From Antedon mediterranea (Eukaryota; Echinodermata; Crinoidea; Comatulida; Antedonidae), in contig NC_092670.1 in assembly GCF_964355755.1 (NCBI RefSeq), positions 9,297,201 to 9,361,200 of the forward strand: 64,000 bases of DNA, in the 5' to 3' direction. Positions within the stretch are counted from its first letter, which is position 1. Each line of letters starts with the position of its first letter. The position numbers were made by a program, and so were the translations under genes. Under the pieces are notes generated by a model. That model saw only the letters and a program-made list of their open reading frames with translations. It did no database searches and was not told the DNA's origin. Positions 49,485 to 61,956 of the stretch are shown piece after piece.

Positions 49485-50526
49485 TTTGGGTGTCACGAAA
49501 CCTAAGACCACGAAAGCTAAGACCCCCTAAGACCTAAGATCACGAAAGCTTAGACCCAACACCTAAGATTACAAATACTAAGATATACTACAGCTTAAAA
49601 ACAATACTTGTTTATCCATACATAATTTTAAACACAGTAGGTTTAATTTATTACCATAAATATAATTTAATACTACCGCAAAACATAGATAAACTCACAT
49701 TATTGATGTTGAGTAAATGTATATTTTTTCTTTACAACAAACAAACTTGACGGGTTGTTTGTTGGTATATATTTACTCCATTGTGTTGGTTCAGAGGATG
49801 TTTTTCTTACGCACCTGCCTTTCTTGTATTTTGACTCCAAATTTGTTGACTAACTTTATCCTGAACACCACACTTTAAAATTAGGACTTATAAGTACTTT
49901 CAGAAGGAGAAACACATATTATTATGTGTTTCTTTGTATACTGTAATGAAACTCCTCGAGCTTAGCTCCCCATGTTCAATGTTTTTGTTTCTATGGAGCG
50001 CCAAAAGAGCAACAATAATAGTACAAGTATAAAAACAGAAAGAAAACGAAACAAAAAAACTTATCATGATTTTTAAATTAAAATTTATTTTGCCAGTATT
50101 TATTTCTTCGTACTTGCATGATTATACTATTATCATTACAATTTTAATTTTACATTGTTCCATCCACACTGTAGATGGACTCCACAGAGTATTCAGCCCT
50201 CTATATAATTTTTGCTCTTTTGACGTTCCATAGAAACAAAAACATTGAACATGGGGTAGGCCTACTGTACTGTAGGCTAGTCATTTTGTGTGCGAGAAAA
50301 ACGTCTGTAAAACCATCAATTTAAAAATGTATTTGTTACTTTTTATGTGATTCTTTTTCATGAAAGTGCCAATTCTAAGGTGTGGTATTCAGAATAAATG
50401 TTTGGAGTTAAAATACAAGGCAGGTGCGAAAGATAAATATTTGTAATCTTAGGTCTGGGTCTTAGCTTTCGTAATCTTAGGTCTTAGGGGGTCTTAGCTT
50501 TCGTGGTCTTAGGTTTCGTGACACCC
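49485..50526. mobile_element. 1.04-kb foldback DNA element with long inverted termini
   Basis: The left end GGGTGTCACGAAACCTAAGA continues with CCACGAAAGCTAAGACCCCC. The right end is the inverse, so about 85 bp of each terminus pair. Sequences further in also pair, for example CCCCATGTTCAATGTTTTTG (about 49968) with CAAAAACATTGAACATGGGG (about 50237), so most of the element is one giant imperfect palindrome. CTTGAAG flanks both sides (49478-49484, 50527-50533), a plausible 7-bp target duplication although three extra T lie inside the left copy. No transposase is present, so it is non-autonomous. Confidence 0.85.
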
Positions 50527-50533
50527 CTTGAAG

Positions 50534-53317
50534 GGTACATCTGTTCGTTATAATGGACATAAGATTCATATTCAGTTTGTCCATCAATAGACTAACCTCA
50601 GTCGTGCAATATTGTTACCGGTAATGTTTCGTTGTTTTGTATTATACAGGTAGGCCTACTGTAACAGGGATGTTTTGTTACATCATCGGTGTAATAGGCC
50701 TACGCAGATTTTGTGTATCCAATGGATCCTTTCTAGGATTTTGTCCCATTGCTCGGTTCAATAATATAATTTGCACTTCAAAATCCTGGACCCGCCTTTG
50801 TTACGAGGCGGCTTATGAAATTGTTTGAGGTTGGCTGGTTTGTTTAATTGGAAATCGTTTAATTTGTATAACTGGTATTTATATAACGTGGCTTTATGCT
50901 TCGTTTGTACAGCAAAATAATGTAAATATTATGTACTATTTTGTGAATACAACATATACTATGGCAAGTTAAACACGCCAAAAACACATAACACACCACT
51001 CACAAATTATCCATTTGTACAACATTCAAATCATACAATCTTATATCATGCAGTTCATTCAATGAAAACATCATTTAATTGATTTGCTGTGTTTAGTTGT
51101 ACAATTTGAATGTATCAATGTTAAGATTATTACTGTATTAAAAAGACAAATTCCGTGATACCGTATCACAGAATTATGTATGATGCTTGTCAACAATGTC
51201 ATATGTATACAGATAGTACTGGAAGGTGCTAATGAACCTTCATGTGTTTGTCACCCTTCTGAGAATTTTCTTTTCCGCGTCCAAAATTGGAGCGCCGCTC
51301 TTTTTTTTTAAGTTAAGTGTAGTCTCCCGTCTAGCCTTGAAATGATTTAAGAAAGAAGAGGGCAAATAATTCATAGTTTTGTATTCATAAAATTGTGAGA
51401 ATAGTTCATGAGTTGAAATAATGAATGATATTTAATGGATTCTGTTAAATAGAGCAGTCAATCTTTCAGCTTATGTGATATTTCCCCATTTAACTCATAA
51501 ACATTAAATGTTTACGTACTTTACATACAAGGATGACAAGGTGTTTTATATTATAAAAGTAATAAAGAAGTAATTACCATATTATATTATAAAAGTAATA
51601 AAAAAGTAATTACTTTTATAATATAAAATACATTGTCAAATGTCATGTATAAAGTAGGTGTTACATAATCCGTGTGAAAAAGAAGCAAATCGGTACACTT
51701 AATCCTCTTCACACGGTGCAGTGTGCAGTGCATCCACAGCTGAACACCAGCAGTCCCCTTTCCTGGGCGCGATATTTCTTTTCGTACGTCACAAAATAAA
51801 TATGAATATTCATTAGTCATATCCATGTGTGATGTAAGAATTGAGCTAACTACAATCCGCTAATTATAATGCAAGCGCTCCGTCTGAAGTTGAATGGATT
51901 AGACTATTATATGGACTTTGCATGTTGTGTTCGAATGCCATGAGCAACTTCTTTTTACTTTATAGTGAGAGAGATTATTTAGAGGGTTAAGTTTATTTAG
52001 AAATTAGTTCGGCTATCTTTCACATCAAGAGTTCCCAACTTATGTACGAAAAAAAAAGTCGCGTCCTCGGCAAGTCTCCCTAGGCTGTTCCATGTCTGAG
52101 TAATAAGTCTCATTTCCTGATCTACTGTTCTTCGGGTTCCATTTCGTCTGCCTTTCTCTGACGTTTTGGTGTCCATCGCCTGACTATCTGTCCACGCGTA
52201 AAACGCCGTTATTACTGTATGTTATTTCATCATTATGTCGTTAAAAAAAAGTTTATTAGACCAGTCATAGAACGAGTGGTCTTATGCTAAAAAAAAGTAA
52301 AACTTACAAAAATGCCGCTCGACTTTTTTACTTAACAGTTTAAGTTTAAATTATCGTTCTTTCCTTTCCTTAATAATTCGTTTATTGATATTTTAATAAA
52401 TTAAGAAACAATGATTTATTATCAATCATGTTTGCTACTAGACGAACTGTTCGGACCACAAAACATTTACACATAGGCCTACACATACATACACATGAAC
52501 TAAAAAAAATTACCCAGCAAGGTCATATTTCATGCATCTTTTTACACTAGTAAAATCAAATTATCTTGTTGAATGTACATCATCATATGCGACCATTACA
52601 CATACTGTTTTGTAATGCTTCCGTTCTCTTCTATTATACTGTAACTGCCTAAAGACGAGGCGCGAAAAAAAAGTATTAGGCCTAAGCGATATTTTAGAAA
52701 AGCGATAGGGAAAGCTGCAAGCCTCGTAATTTAGCGTTTTTACTGAACGTCTCTCGTTTTCATTTTTCACTCGAGAACCATGCGAAGTTTCGTGTTTTGT
52801 GTTTTCTGAGCGGGGAACATAAATTAACAGTGTTTCCTGGGAATTGGAAGGGTGACACGATATTCACACATCCACATATGACTTTTGATGACATATGACT
52901 TTTGATGACATACAGTAATGCGGAACATATAATGGCTATATAAATATTGATTTCGATCACGAAAGTATCATGCCGATATAATCCGAAAACTCTTCCGATA
53001 ATGGAGAGAGTCTCCCGATATTTCGAGTCATCACCTTCTCTTCCACTTTCCCGCTAATTGCAATTTCTCGGATAAACCAAACAAATATCCCGATATGTAT
53101 ACATTTTTAAATTCTAACTCTAAAAATTTAAAGATAGAGAATAGAAAACAAACTAATTATAATATCGGTGCGTAAGATGGTTATATACAGTAATTAATTC
53201 AATTTACCATTCAAATACAAAAAGTACTCAACGAATCTGCTTGTTGACAACGAAATAAAAATTCCCATTCGGATACGACAAATGTTTACGTTACATATGC
53301 CAATATCTTTAGGCAGA
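50534..53317. other. Intergenic DNA between LRR-Ig and kringle genes
   Basis: No gene recognised. One strong hairpin at 51542-51629 is listed separately. Confidence 0.7.
51542..51629. repeat. AT-rich hairpin
   Basis: TTTTATATTATAAAAGTAAT at the left is the exact inverse of ATTACTTTTATAATATAAAA at the right. A third copy of the arm (ATATTATAAAAGTAATAAA) lies between. Confidence 0.85.
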
Positions 53318-53589
53318 GCCATATATTGAAAGAGTTATGACATTGCGTTCACGTATTTTAGAAAGTCACGTGGGATGCACATCGGCCATTTTTGTATCCA
53401 ACTATTCCTATGTACCTTTAAACAAATTGATTGTTTTGATATTAAATTCTATAATAAAAGCATTTTGAACGTTATACATTTTAAAAATTAAAACAAAGGA
53501 CTCAACTCCATACTCTACATAGGAATAGTTGGACACAAAAATGGCATCTGATCCATTCAAAGTCGTAACTCTTTCAATAATAATATGGC
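53318..53589. mobile_element. Palindromic MITE, 272 bp
   Basis: GCCATATATTGAAAGAGTTA pairs with TAACTCTTTCAATAATAATA-TGGC at the right end. Further in, GCCATTTTTGTATCCAACTA and TTCCTATGTA pair with TACATAGGAATAGTTGGACA and CAAAAATGGC. It is non-coding. Confidence 0.85.
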
Positions 53590-53929
53590 AAAGTGCCCTC
53601 TATGGTTTGATTGCGGGTTGTTTGAATGTTGATATTGTAAGGATGCAGGTTTTCAATTTCGCAAAAACATACAAATCAATGTCATGTGCGTTTTGAAGAT
53701 GTTTATTTCAAGAGAAACAAATAGTCAACCTTTTCAACCAAATTGAAAGTGATGGGATAAATCATAATATTTGATAAGAAAATCAATCGTCCCGCTAGCA
53801 ATTGGGATAAACAGTTTACCAACCAAACACTATAGCAGGACTAAATAGGCCTATTGTATGAAGTAAGTATATTTAAAATAATAGGCCTTATGTTATATTC
53901 ACGAATTCCTTTGATTTTTTTATAGCATT

Positions 53930-54020
53930 TACAACAGCTAAATGAAAACAATATAGTAAAAGAGGCAGAAATAAAGAGCTTTCGGGCAAAGTTACACTTG
54001 TCCTTCTTCAGTAGTCCAAG
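53930..54020 (-). repeat. Dispersed repeat R1, copy near kringle gene 3' end
   Basis: Minus strand: CTGAAGAAGGACAAGTGTAA, then TTTGCCCGAAAGCTCTTTAT, then TTTTACTATATTGTTTTCAT and TTAGCT. It aligns with + strand 56430-56510 (CTGATGAAGGGCTAGTGTTG, CCCGAAAGCTC, GTTTACTTTATCGTTTTGAT, TTAGCT). The family is unidentified; the ends resemble retroelement 3' regions. Confidence 0.6.
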
Positions 54021-54304
54021 CAAAGAACTTATAACACAAGAATCTCCTGTTCGTCCAAAGCTTGTAACAATTGCGAAAGGCATTGTAGGATAGAATAGAG
54101 CTAATGGGCCATGGAGTAGCGCACCCGCATCAAATTAGAAAGTCAAAATCATAGAGGGATCTGCTAATACTATAGAGGGGATAGAGTAATTGACTGAGCC
54201 CTATATGAATTAGTAGTTTTGACTTCCTTTTAACCCTGTACTTCCGATAGTGTGTTTTGAATGCAAATTGAAGAACAGGAGATTCTTGTGTTATAAGTTC
54301 TTTG
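54021..54304. repeat. Perfect 32-bp inverted repeat, arms 220 bp apart
   Basis: CAAAGAACTTATAACACAAG and AATCTCCTGTTC at 54021-54052 are repeated exactly, inverted, at 54273-54304. The loop is non-coding. It lies in the 3' flank of the kringle gene. Confidence 0.95.
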
Positions 54305-54519
54305 GTCCATGTCAAAGTATTTAGAGAAAATACAGAATGTAAATGGGTGACGATACCTGACACGTTTCTCGGACAGGTGACGTAGAATTTTGATATTTTT
54401 CGAAGTACTCAAGGATTATATATAATGCTACAAATATTTTTAAAAAAGTAATATATTGAGGCCTCTAAATCTACAATTAATCAATAATTACGGGTTTAAC
54501 AACACTCATCAGTGCGGTT

Positions 54520-54923
54520 TTAACATGATGCACTTGGCGCAGGGACATCACAATATTCCCAACGTCTCTGAGGGTCCGTGGTGTAGCACCAAGGACCTTC
54601 TCGGTTACTGCTTTGTGACGGGTTAACAGGTGGAGCATTACCAAGCGTTCGACAATAATTATGTTCTCCAAAATGTGTAGGAAACAAAGGAGGATTTCCG
54701 TTTGCACTTACATACCCGCGATACTTCTTAACGGGTTTGTGGGGTGTCTTTTCTGACCACATCTGGCATGTATAACCACTTCTTGTAACGGATAAAGTAC
54801 CAAAGTAATCCCCGCCGTCCTCTCTCGTGTAGCATTCTGGATCCGAGTCTGCAGCTGCTGCTGTTGATTGCTCCTCTGGTGCTTGTGTTGAATCACTATT
54901 CGAGGAGTCTTCCTCGACAACGT
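54520..54923 (-). CDS. Kringle gene exon 7: Ser/Glu linker, kringle domain, stop
   Basis: Acceptor GCTTTTTGTAG, phase 1 entry. It encodes VVEEDSSNSDS, an Ala run, then the kringle from PECYTRED to CDVPAPSASC and TAA. The upstream ATG at 54936 that would open this frame is in intron sequence and is not the start. No AATAAA was found close downstream on the minus strand. Confidence 0.9.
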
Positions 54924-57900
54924 CTACAAAAAGCAATAATGTACACGTTTAACATAAATCCCTTTTGGGAAACAATAAAGGGCGTAGATTGTAGAGAGAT
55001 CAGTTATGTTTTGATTTACTTGACAATGAGGCCGACTCGCTTCTAGCTGGTGATGGAACTCTTCTCGGATAAGGATTATAAACAGTAGTGTGCATTTTAA
55101 AGAACCCAGTTCATTATTCGAGAAGAGTAGGGGTTACTCCGGTGAACTGGTTCACAAAATAGCCCCTGCTGTATCAGAGGGATTATCACAGGACAGTGAT
55201 TAATTTACTAATGGTAATCATTGGTGAAATTACATAAAGACATAACAAAATATAAATAAAAAATAATACTAAATATAGTTGGCTATAGGCGGTGAATGGT
55301 TTAGTTTCACCCCACGTTGATATCTAAAATGCATGGCTTGGATTGATGATGATGAATGAATGGTATACCTGGCGGACTTGGCTTGGCCATACTTACTACG
55401 TTGGACTTGATCCCCAGCACCCGGCTCATCAATAGGTTCATCAATTTCATTATCCTCTTCATCACCAGTTATATCAGAATTTTGTGGTGAACATGAAATT
55501 GCTAGAGTTTCGTCTAAAATATAAAGTCCACAATATTTTAATTAAATGCATTTAAAATGAGCATATATTATGATATTGATTTGTGATATTACAAAATGGA
55601 GACAATTGAAAGCCTCGACCAAATATTTACACGCGCCTCTCACTGTATCAATCGCAGTTGAAATACAGTTATGCGTAATAAAAATGTTTAGGCTTATACT
55701 ATCATTATTATTAGTATTGTTACCGTCGTTGTTGTTGTTTTAATGTATTACTATTCTAGGTCTATAGTGTTGCTTAAGGCCCATTTACACTAGGGTGATA
55801 ACGATCGACGATAATAGATAGACATTGATTTTTGTTTGGATAAAACGAAAGAAATTAGAACAGTTTCTTTCTAGAACTATAGGATAATCATGTATGCTGT
55901 ATTTAATAAAAATATTATTTTTGAAAATCCAATCAAATGACGTCATGATCAATAAAAACAATAAAATCGTTGTATTGTAACAATATTATTGCTCTTACTA
56001 ATCATGACGTCATTTGATTGGACGTGTGGAAATGTTATTTTCATCAAAGGCAGCATAGATGATAATCCTACAGTTCTAAGATGAAAACTTTTAAAAATTC
56101 TTTTGTTTTATGTATGAAAAATGCATAGGCCTATTTATCTTTTTATTGTCGATCGTTATCGCCCTAGTGTAAATGGGCCTTTAAAGGTCTCTTGACCTTA
56201 ATTGGCTTTCTTCTGCATCATATTTTGCTAATTAATTTAATACTAATCTGTATTAATATGTTTGATGCATTGTGAAATAGAAACGTCTGCGTTCAAACAT
56301 AAACGGCTAAACAGTTTATTTGGCGCATGCTTATATATATAATTGGTTCTTGGTGCTACACCACGGACCCTCAGTGACGTTGGGATTATTGTGTTGTCCC
56401 TGCGCCAAGTGAATCATGTTAAAACCGCACTGATGAAGGGCTAGTGTTGCCCGAAAGCTCTGCTAACTTTTCTGGCTGTTTACTTTATCGTTTTGATTTA
56501 GCTTTTCGCTTTTTTTTTGTATCTCCATTGAGATCCAGCCACTGCAAAAAGCAATAATGTACACGTTTAACATAAATCCAAAGGCTTAAACTCTATAACA
56601 TTATCTCGAAATAAATGAATCTGAATGCTTACTGCATGCATCTATGCACCAGGATTATACTGGGAAGGTTTTAAATTGCATTTGCAGATTTGCTGTATCT
56701 GCTGTGAGTAGCCAAAACAATTGTTTCCCAATGGAAAACGTCCTGCCGCAACTCAACGACGCAACGTAAGAACGTACTGTGCTCTTCCATCACTTTGCAT
56801 TCAACCACCCACCACCGGTTCCTTCCTGTGACACAGGTATGTTCTTACAGCACATACGTTGCGTCCTAGTGGGAACATGCTTTAATGTAAAATCTTCTCT
56901 GGATTACGCAAGTCGTATTATCCACAGATTTCTTCTGTATTGCATTGTGAACTGTTATCTAGCTAAAATACGTATACGGTACATTATACAATTCTTACCA
57001 CGCAGGTGTTCTGCAAACATCACTGAAAAAATAATGATAGAAATATGTATATATTATATACCGGTGTAGCCTATAGATTTTAATTCGTCACTTTGACATC
57101 TTCATTAATAGTGAGCTTTCGATTTACAACAACCAAACTACGTCATGTTATATAATTTAATTGTGCGCATGCTGAGATAGTGTGTGTGCCCTAGGTCCCC
57201 CACTCGGACACAGGTTTGATGGTTTCTTGGCGGCGACCAACGACACATCGATTGATTGATGGTCGTCGCAAATGTATTTATTTAACAACATCTTTTTATA
57301 GGATAACACTATCAGGTAACCTGTTTTGCATTGTGGTCCTGTTTTAAATACAAAATAAATTGGGGTGGAGGGGGAATGTAGTTTTGTGAGAAAAAAATGA
57401 GATCGATATCTAGCTTGGAATGAAGAATATTTAACTTCAGTTGGTAGGTTATTCCATATTTTTGCGCCTGCAACTTTGAACGACGAGTTCATCTTAATAT
57501 TGGTAGGCCTAGGCCTATAGTAGGGTATTGTTATAATAACAAAATATAATTGATCATGAAAAATGAATATTATGAGTTTTCAGTAACAACATAGTCTATA
57601 GTTATAATGAATGAATGACAAATTGAAATTCTTTTTATAATCTATGAATGAAAGAAAAGATTTGAACTTCATGTTAATATTTTAACCTAGGCCTGCTGCG
57701 TGCATGTTGCCCTTTCTTCACGAGTATGAAAAGTTCTAATATAGTCTTCTATTTGGCCTATTGTTTTGTGAATCAAGGCAATATGAGGTACTTACATGCT
57801 TTACCGCATGGTGCTATAACAAAGAAAATAAGAAAAAAAATCAATATACAGTATGTTCAGTTGGCCTTTTAACAACATTCAGACTTATGGCTTAAAGGTA

Positions 57901-60900
57901 GCTCATTTCTAAACCTTTGCAACTTTTTTAAAAAGTGGTGCAACAGAACTTTTTTTTTGTGATTTTTCCATTTTTCTCTGTATACTAGGTCATACAGTAA
58001 TACCAAATATCGTTTTTTTGACTTATTTCAGTTATGATTACAAAAACAATGGCTGACTGGGTTTATGTTCTATTGAACATAGTGTCTCTAATTCAGTTTC
58101 TGATGACAAATTGCGCAGTTGAAACGAACTGGTTTTTGTTTGTAGGCCTACATAATAGCAAAATGATTTTAAAAAACTGAGTTAACATCCCGGGAAGAAT
58201 GACCCCACCCAGGTTGTAGACCTAGGCCCACTAATAAATTATACTACACTCTACTATAAATAACTTACAGTCAATGTTTTCAATATCGTTACCCAGTGAA
58301 TCTGAAAATGTGAAGTACACATATGTTAGTGAACACAAAATTCCTCGTCTATGTATAACGCTTAAACTATATACAGGACACAGTTTAATTTTCCTACCAG
58401 AAATGTTTTATTTTTTTTGTCAAGACTAATTGCACTGCATAACAAGTGAATGTTAGTTTGGTGTAATAGGTAGGCCTATGCATAGGCCTATAGCTTCCTA
58501 TGGTTGAAACCCTGGTTCAATTCTGCAGAAGCAATAACATAAACAAAAACTTAACCTCCGGGCGGATATAAACCTTCTGTGATGGAAGTAAAGTGTGCGG
58601 TCTATATAATATGACTGATCATGAGCAAATTAAACATTTGTTTATAACATGATGTAGGACAAACAATCTACTGTATAACACAATAATATATTTGTGTATA
58701 TATTTCGTAAGGTATTGTGGGTAGAGCCAATTATCGGCGCCATTTTTTGTCTTGGAGTAGTGCGCTCTCAAATGTGAAGCCTGTTCTATACTGTATAGGA
58801 GAAGGTCTGGATTAACATGCATCCGGAATTTTCGGCCAAGAGAGACTTTTTAGTCCAGCACGTTTCGTATTCGTGTACCAGAGATCTCTAATAGTTTTAA
58901 TAGGCATATATTAAAATAGTTTACTTTTCTAGCTTAGAATAGCTGGCAGAATGACCTTATAAATCCAAGCATCGTCTTTTTATACAGTGGCCTTGAAAGT
59001 AACATGGTTTAAACTATCTTAAGCTCTGTCTACACCCCAAATATGGTGGTGATATGCCCAAATATGGTAGTGATATGAAATAATCAAGTCCATTTTTTTG
59101 TCACATAAAGTTTGACAGTGTAGACAGAGCTTTAGGTTTAATCATGAAGGACAGAGTGCACTTACCAAAGGGTGTGTGCAAAATTGCTTCAACGATAGCT
59201 TCGACAGGACAAGTGAAGATCGTAGCATTTGTGACCGGGCCTGCCAGACAAGGGTGATATGCACCATTCGAAGTGGTAACCACTGTGAAATATGGGTATT
59301 AAAGATTGATTAAGAATATATTAAAAAAAATGTTTTCTCTTTTGTGGCGCAAACACCACTTTTATTCACATTCATATTATCTCATGTCATTACATAAAAT
59401 CATATTATTTAACATATTTTTGTTAATTCCAAATCTCGTTACAATTATTCATCAGTAACATTTTTACATTTTTGAAATTCCGTATTACCTCCCTTTTTCA
59501 TTAATTTTCTTATATTTTTCTAATGCTTGTTTCTTTATCGTTATATGTTTCACATGCAATGTTATATAGCATATTGCTTTTAAATGATCTCCATAAAGAT
59601 TTACCCACTGGATTATTTAATGCTCAATGGCGGTTTTTCAAACTGGCAAGGAATAACTTACGGAGTTCCTCAGGGGACGAAACTGAGTCCCTTAATTTTT
59701 CAAGTAATGGTTAACAATTCGCTTAGAGACTTCCCAAATCGGTGGAAGTATGTGGATGATTTGTCAATACGTGAAGTTCACAACAAGAAAACCCCGCCTA
59801 ATGTTCAAGATCAATTAAACGAACTATCACAATGGACCAAAGACAATAATATGATAATTAATATTTGATATGTTTATTTTATATTGACACTGTTGATTCG
59901 TCTATTTGTTATTTAAATATTTTTATATAGTTTATTTTATATCATTGTTGTTACAATTTGCAGATTACTTGCGCAATTTAATACGTTGCTTGCGCAATTT
60001 GAAACACAATGTTTCAATTCAAATTGCGCAAGGATTTTTTTTGCGCAATTTCAAATTGCGCAAATCTTTCAAATCGCGCATAACAGCAATACTAAAAGAT
60101 TCAACAACTCATGTTTCCCAGCCCTGTGTAGACTAATTAATAAACCAAAATAAACACATTTCGGGCATAAGAACAACAATAATAATAATAAGTATTAAGT
60201 ACTTTCATCAGTTTTTTCCATGTTTAATATCTCCTTTTTAAAATACTTTTTTTAACTTTTAATGTTGTAAATTTTGATGTTTGAAAGCTTGTACCAATGT
60301 TATATGTAAATCTCTTGCAATTCAGTTTTATTTTATATATACTGCAAAGAGAAATATTGAATAAAAGCAGAATGAATGAATGCTGAGAATATTTTTATTC
60401 TATAAATATATGTAATTATTTATAGAAATATCCAAACTTTAAATCTGTCTAATACGGTACCATGCGTCCCATTTATTAAGAATATGATTTAAGAATACCT
60501 TGAAGATGCGTCCAAAAAATAATATCTTACTCAGAGCTAGCTATTTTCTAAAACATTTTTTTATAATTTTGCGCAACGCTTGGAAAGTCGTATCAAATCT
60601 GTGCGGAGCTTACCACTGGCAAAATCCGATCGCCGCCTAATATCAACATTTACAAGATGGAAGAGGCGGATTGATCAAATCAAATCAAATCTTTATTCGT
60701 TCCAAATATAAAAAATGTACATGGAAAAATTGTTTTCCTCGACAGAAAAATATGATAAAAACATTCACAATTACATCATACATAGAACAAAATTACAATT
60801 TAAAAACATTAATTAAAACATCCATCAATTGTAAAACTTTAAAATATATATTGCATGTGCACTGATCTAACAATCTTTGAGTTAAAAATATGAGTTGAAT

Positions 60901-61894
60901 TTGGTACAAAAGACAGTCGGTGATGAAGACCCAAACAGAAGACTAGAACAACTGTTCGTATCCGTTGAATGAAGAGAACATTTTGTTTTTTAATATAATT
61001 TTCCATTACATGATTCCTGTACAAGGATAACAGTTGGAATCGAGGTTAAACAAGAAATAATACATTAAAAAAAATAAAATCGGCATGGAAAGTGCCATCT
61101 ACACTGCTGTAGTATTTTTGCTTACTGCAGGCATTCGTTTTGGTACCATTCCATGGTTTCCACACATCAAATTATCATGAGTAAAGACATAAATGTTTTC
61201 TGCATTTATTTTTTTTTTCATACTTACTTATATAATTTGAAGCTTAAATATGGCGTTTACCTTTCTCCTTATATAACTAATTCTTATATATTGTTTGTGA
61301 GGGTCTGATTGAGACAAGTTTTTTTTTTAACTTCTAAATCAGATCCTAACCAAACAAAAAAAAAAATTAAGGGGAAAATGTTAAAATGTATGTATGTGGA
61401 ATTTTGGTTGAATAAATATTACGAAACTAAAAACTAAAAAAAAAAAGAAACTAAAATATCAACCAAAAAATGTGCTCCAATTTGTCAATTTTTATTTTAT
61501 TTTATTTTATTTTATTCAGTCAAAACCAACAGCGATAAATACCGCCACTAACAAGTTTGAAACATAAAACAATACAACATCAACAACGGTTAACAATAAA
61601 ATACAGATAAAATATATATATAGGCCTATATAACATAGACCGGCATTCCCCAATGGTTTAGGGAAAGTTAACCACGTGTTTTGTCGCTTGAATCTTGAAT
61701 CTTTCTTATTTCATGACCTCAAATAAATCTTTATTAATTTATAACCATTCTTGTAATTGTCTGTTATATTGTTATTGAAATCTATTCTAAGTGGTGTACG
61801 ACAATAATTCCTCAGTAGGCTTTCATAGAAAAATTCTGTAATACAGCATGTCATTTGTATCACATGTGGTGTTTGCATGTATCATGTAAGGTTG

Positions 61895-61956
<62 letters not shown>

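Noticed and set aside
59166-59282. SUEL/rhamnose-binding lectin domain in the kringle protein N terminus
   Set aside because: A first reading suggested FTCP...FG, but correct splicing gives TPFDSL, without the Tyr/Phe-Gly-Arg motif and central cysteines. The region is left unassigned.
59584-59868. Retroviral or LTR-element polymerase
   Set aside because: Motif order GVPQGTKL with YVDD and nearby microsatellite-tailed 3' ends fit non-LTR elements; no LTRs, protease or RNase H were seen.
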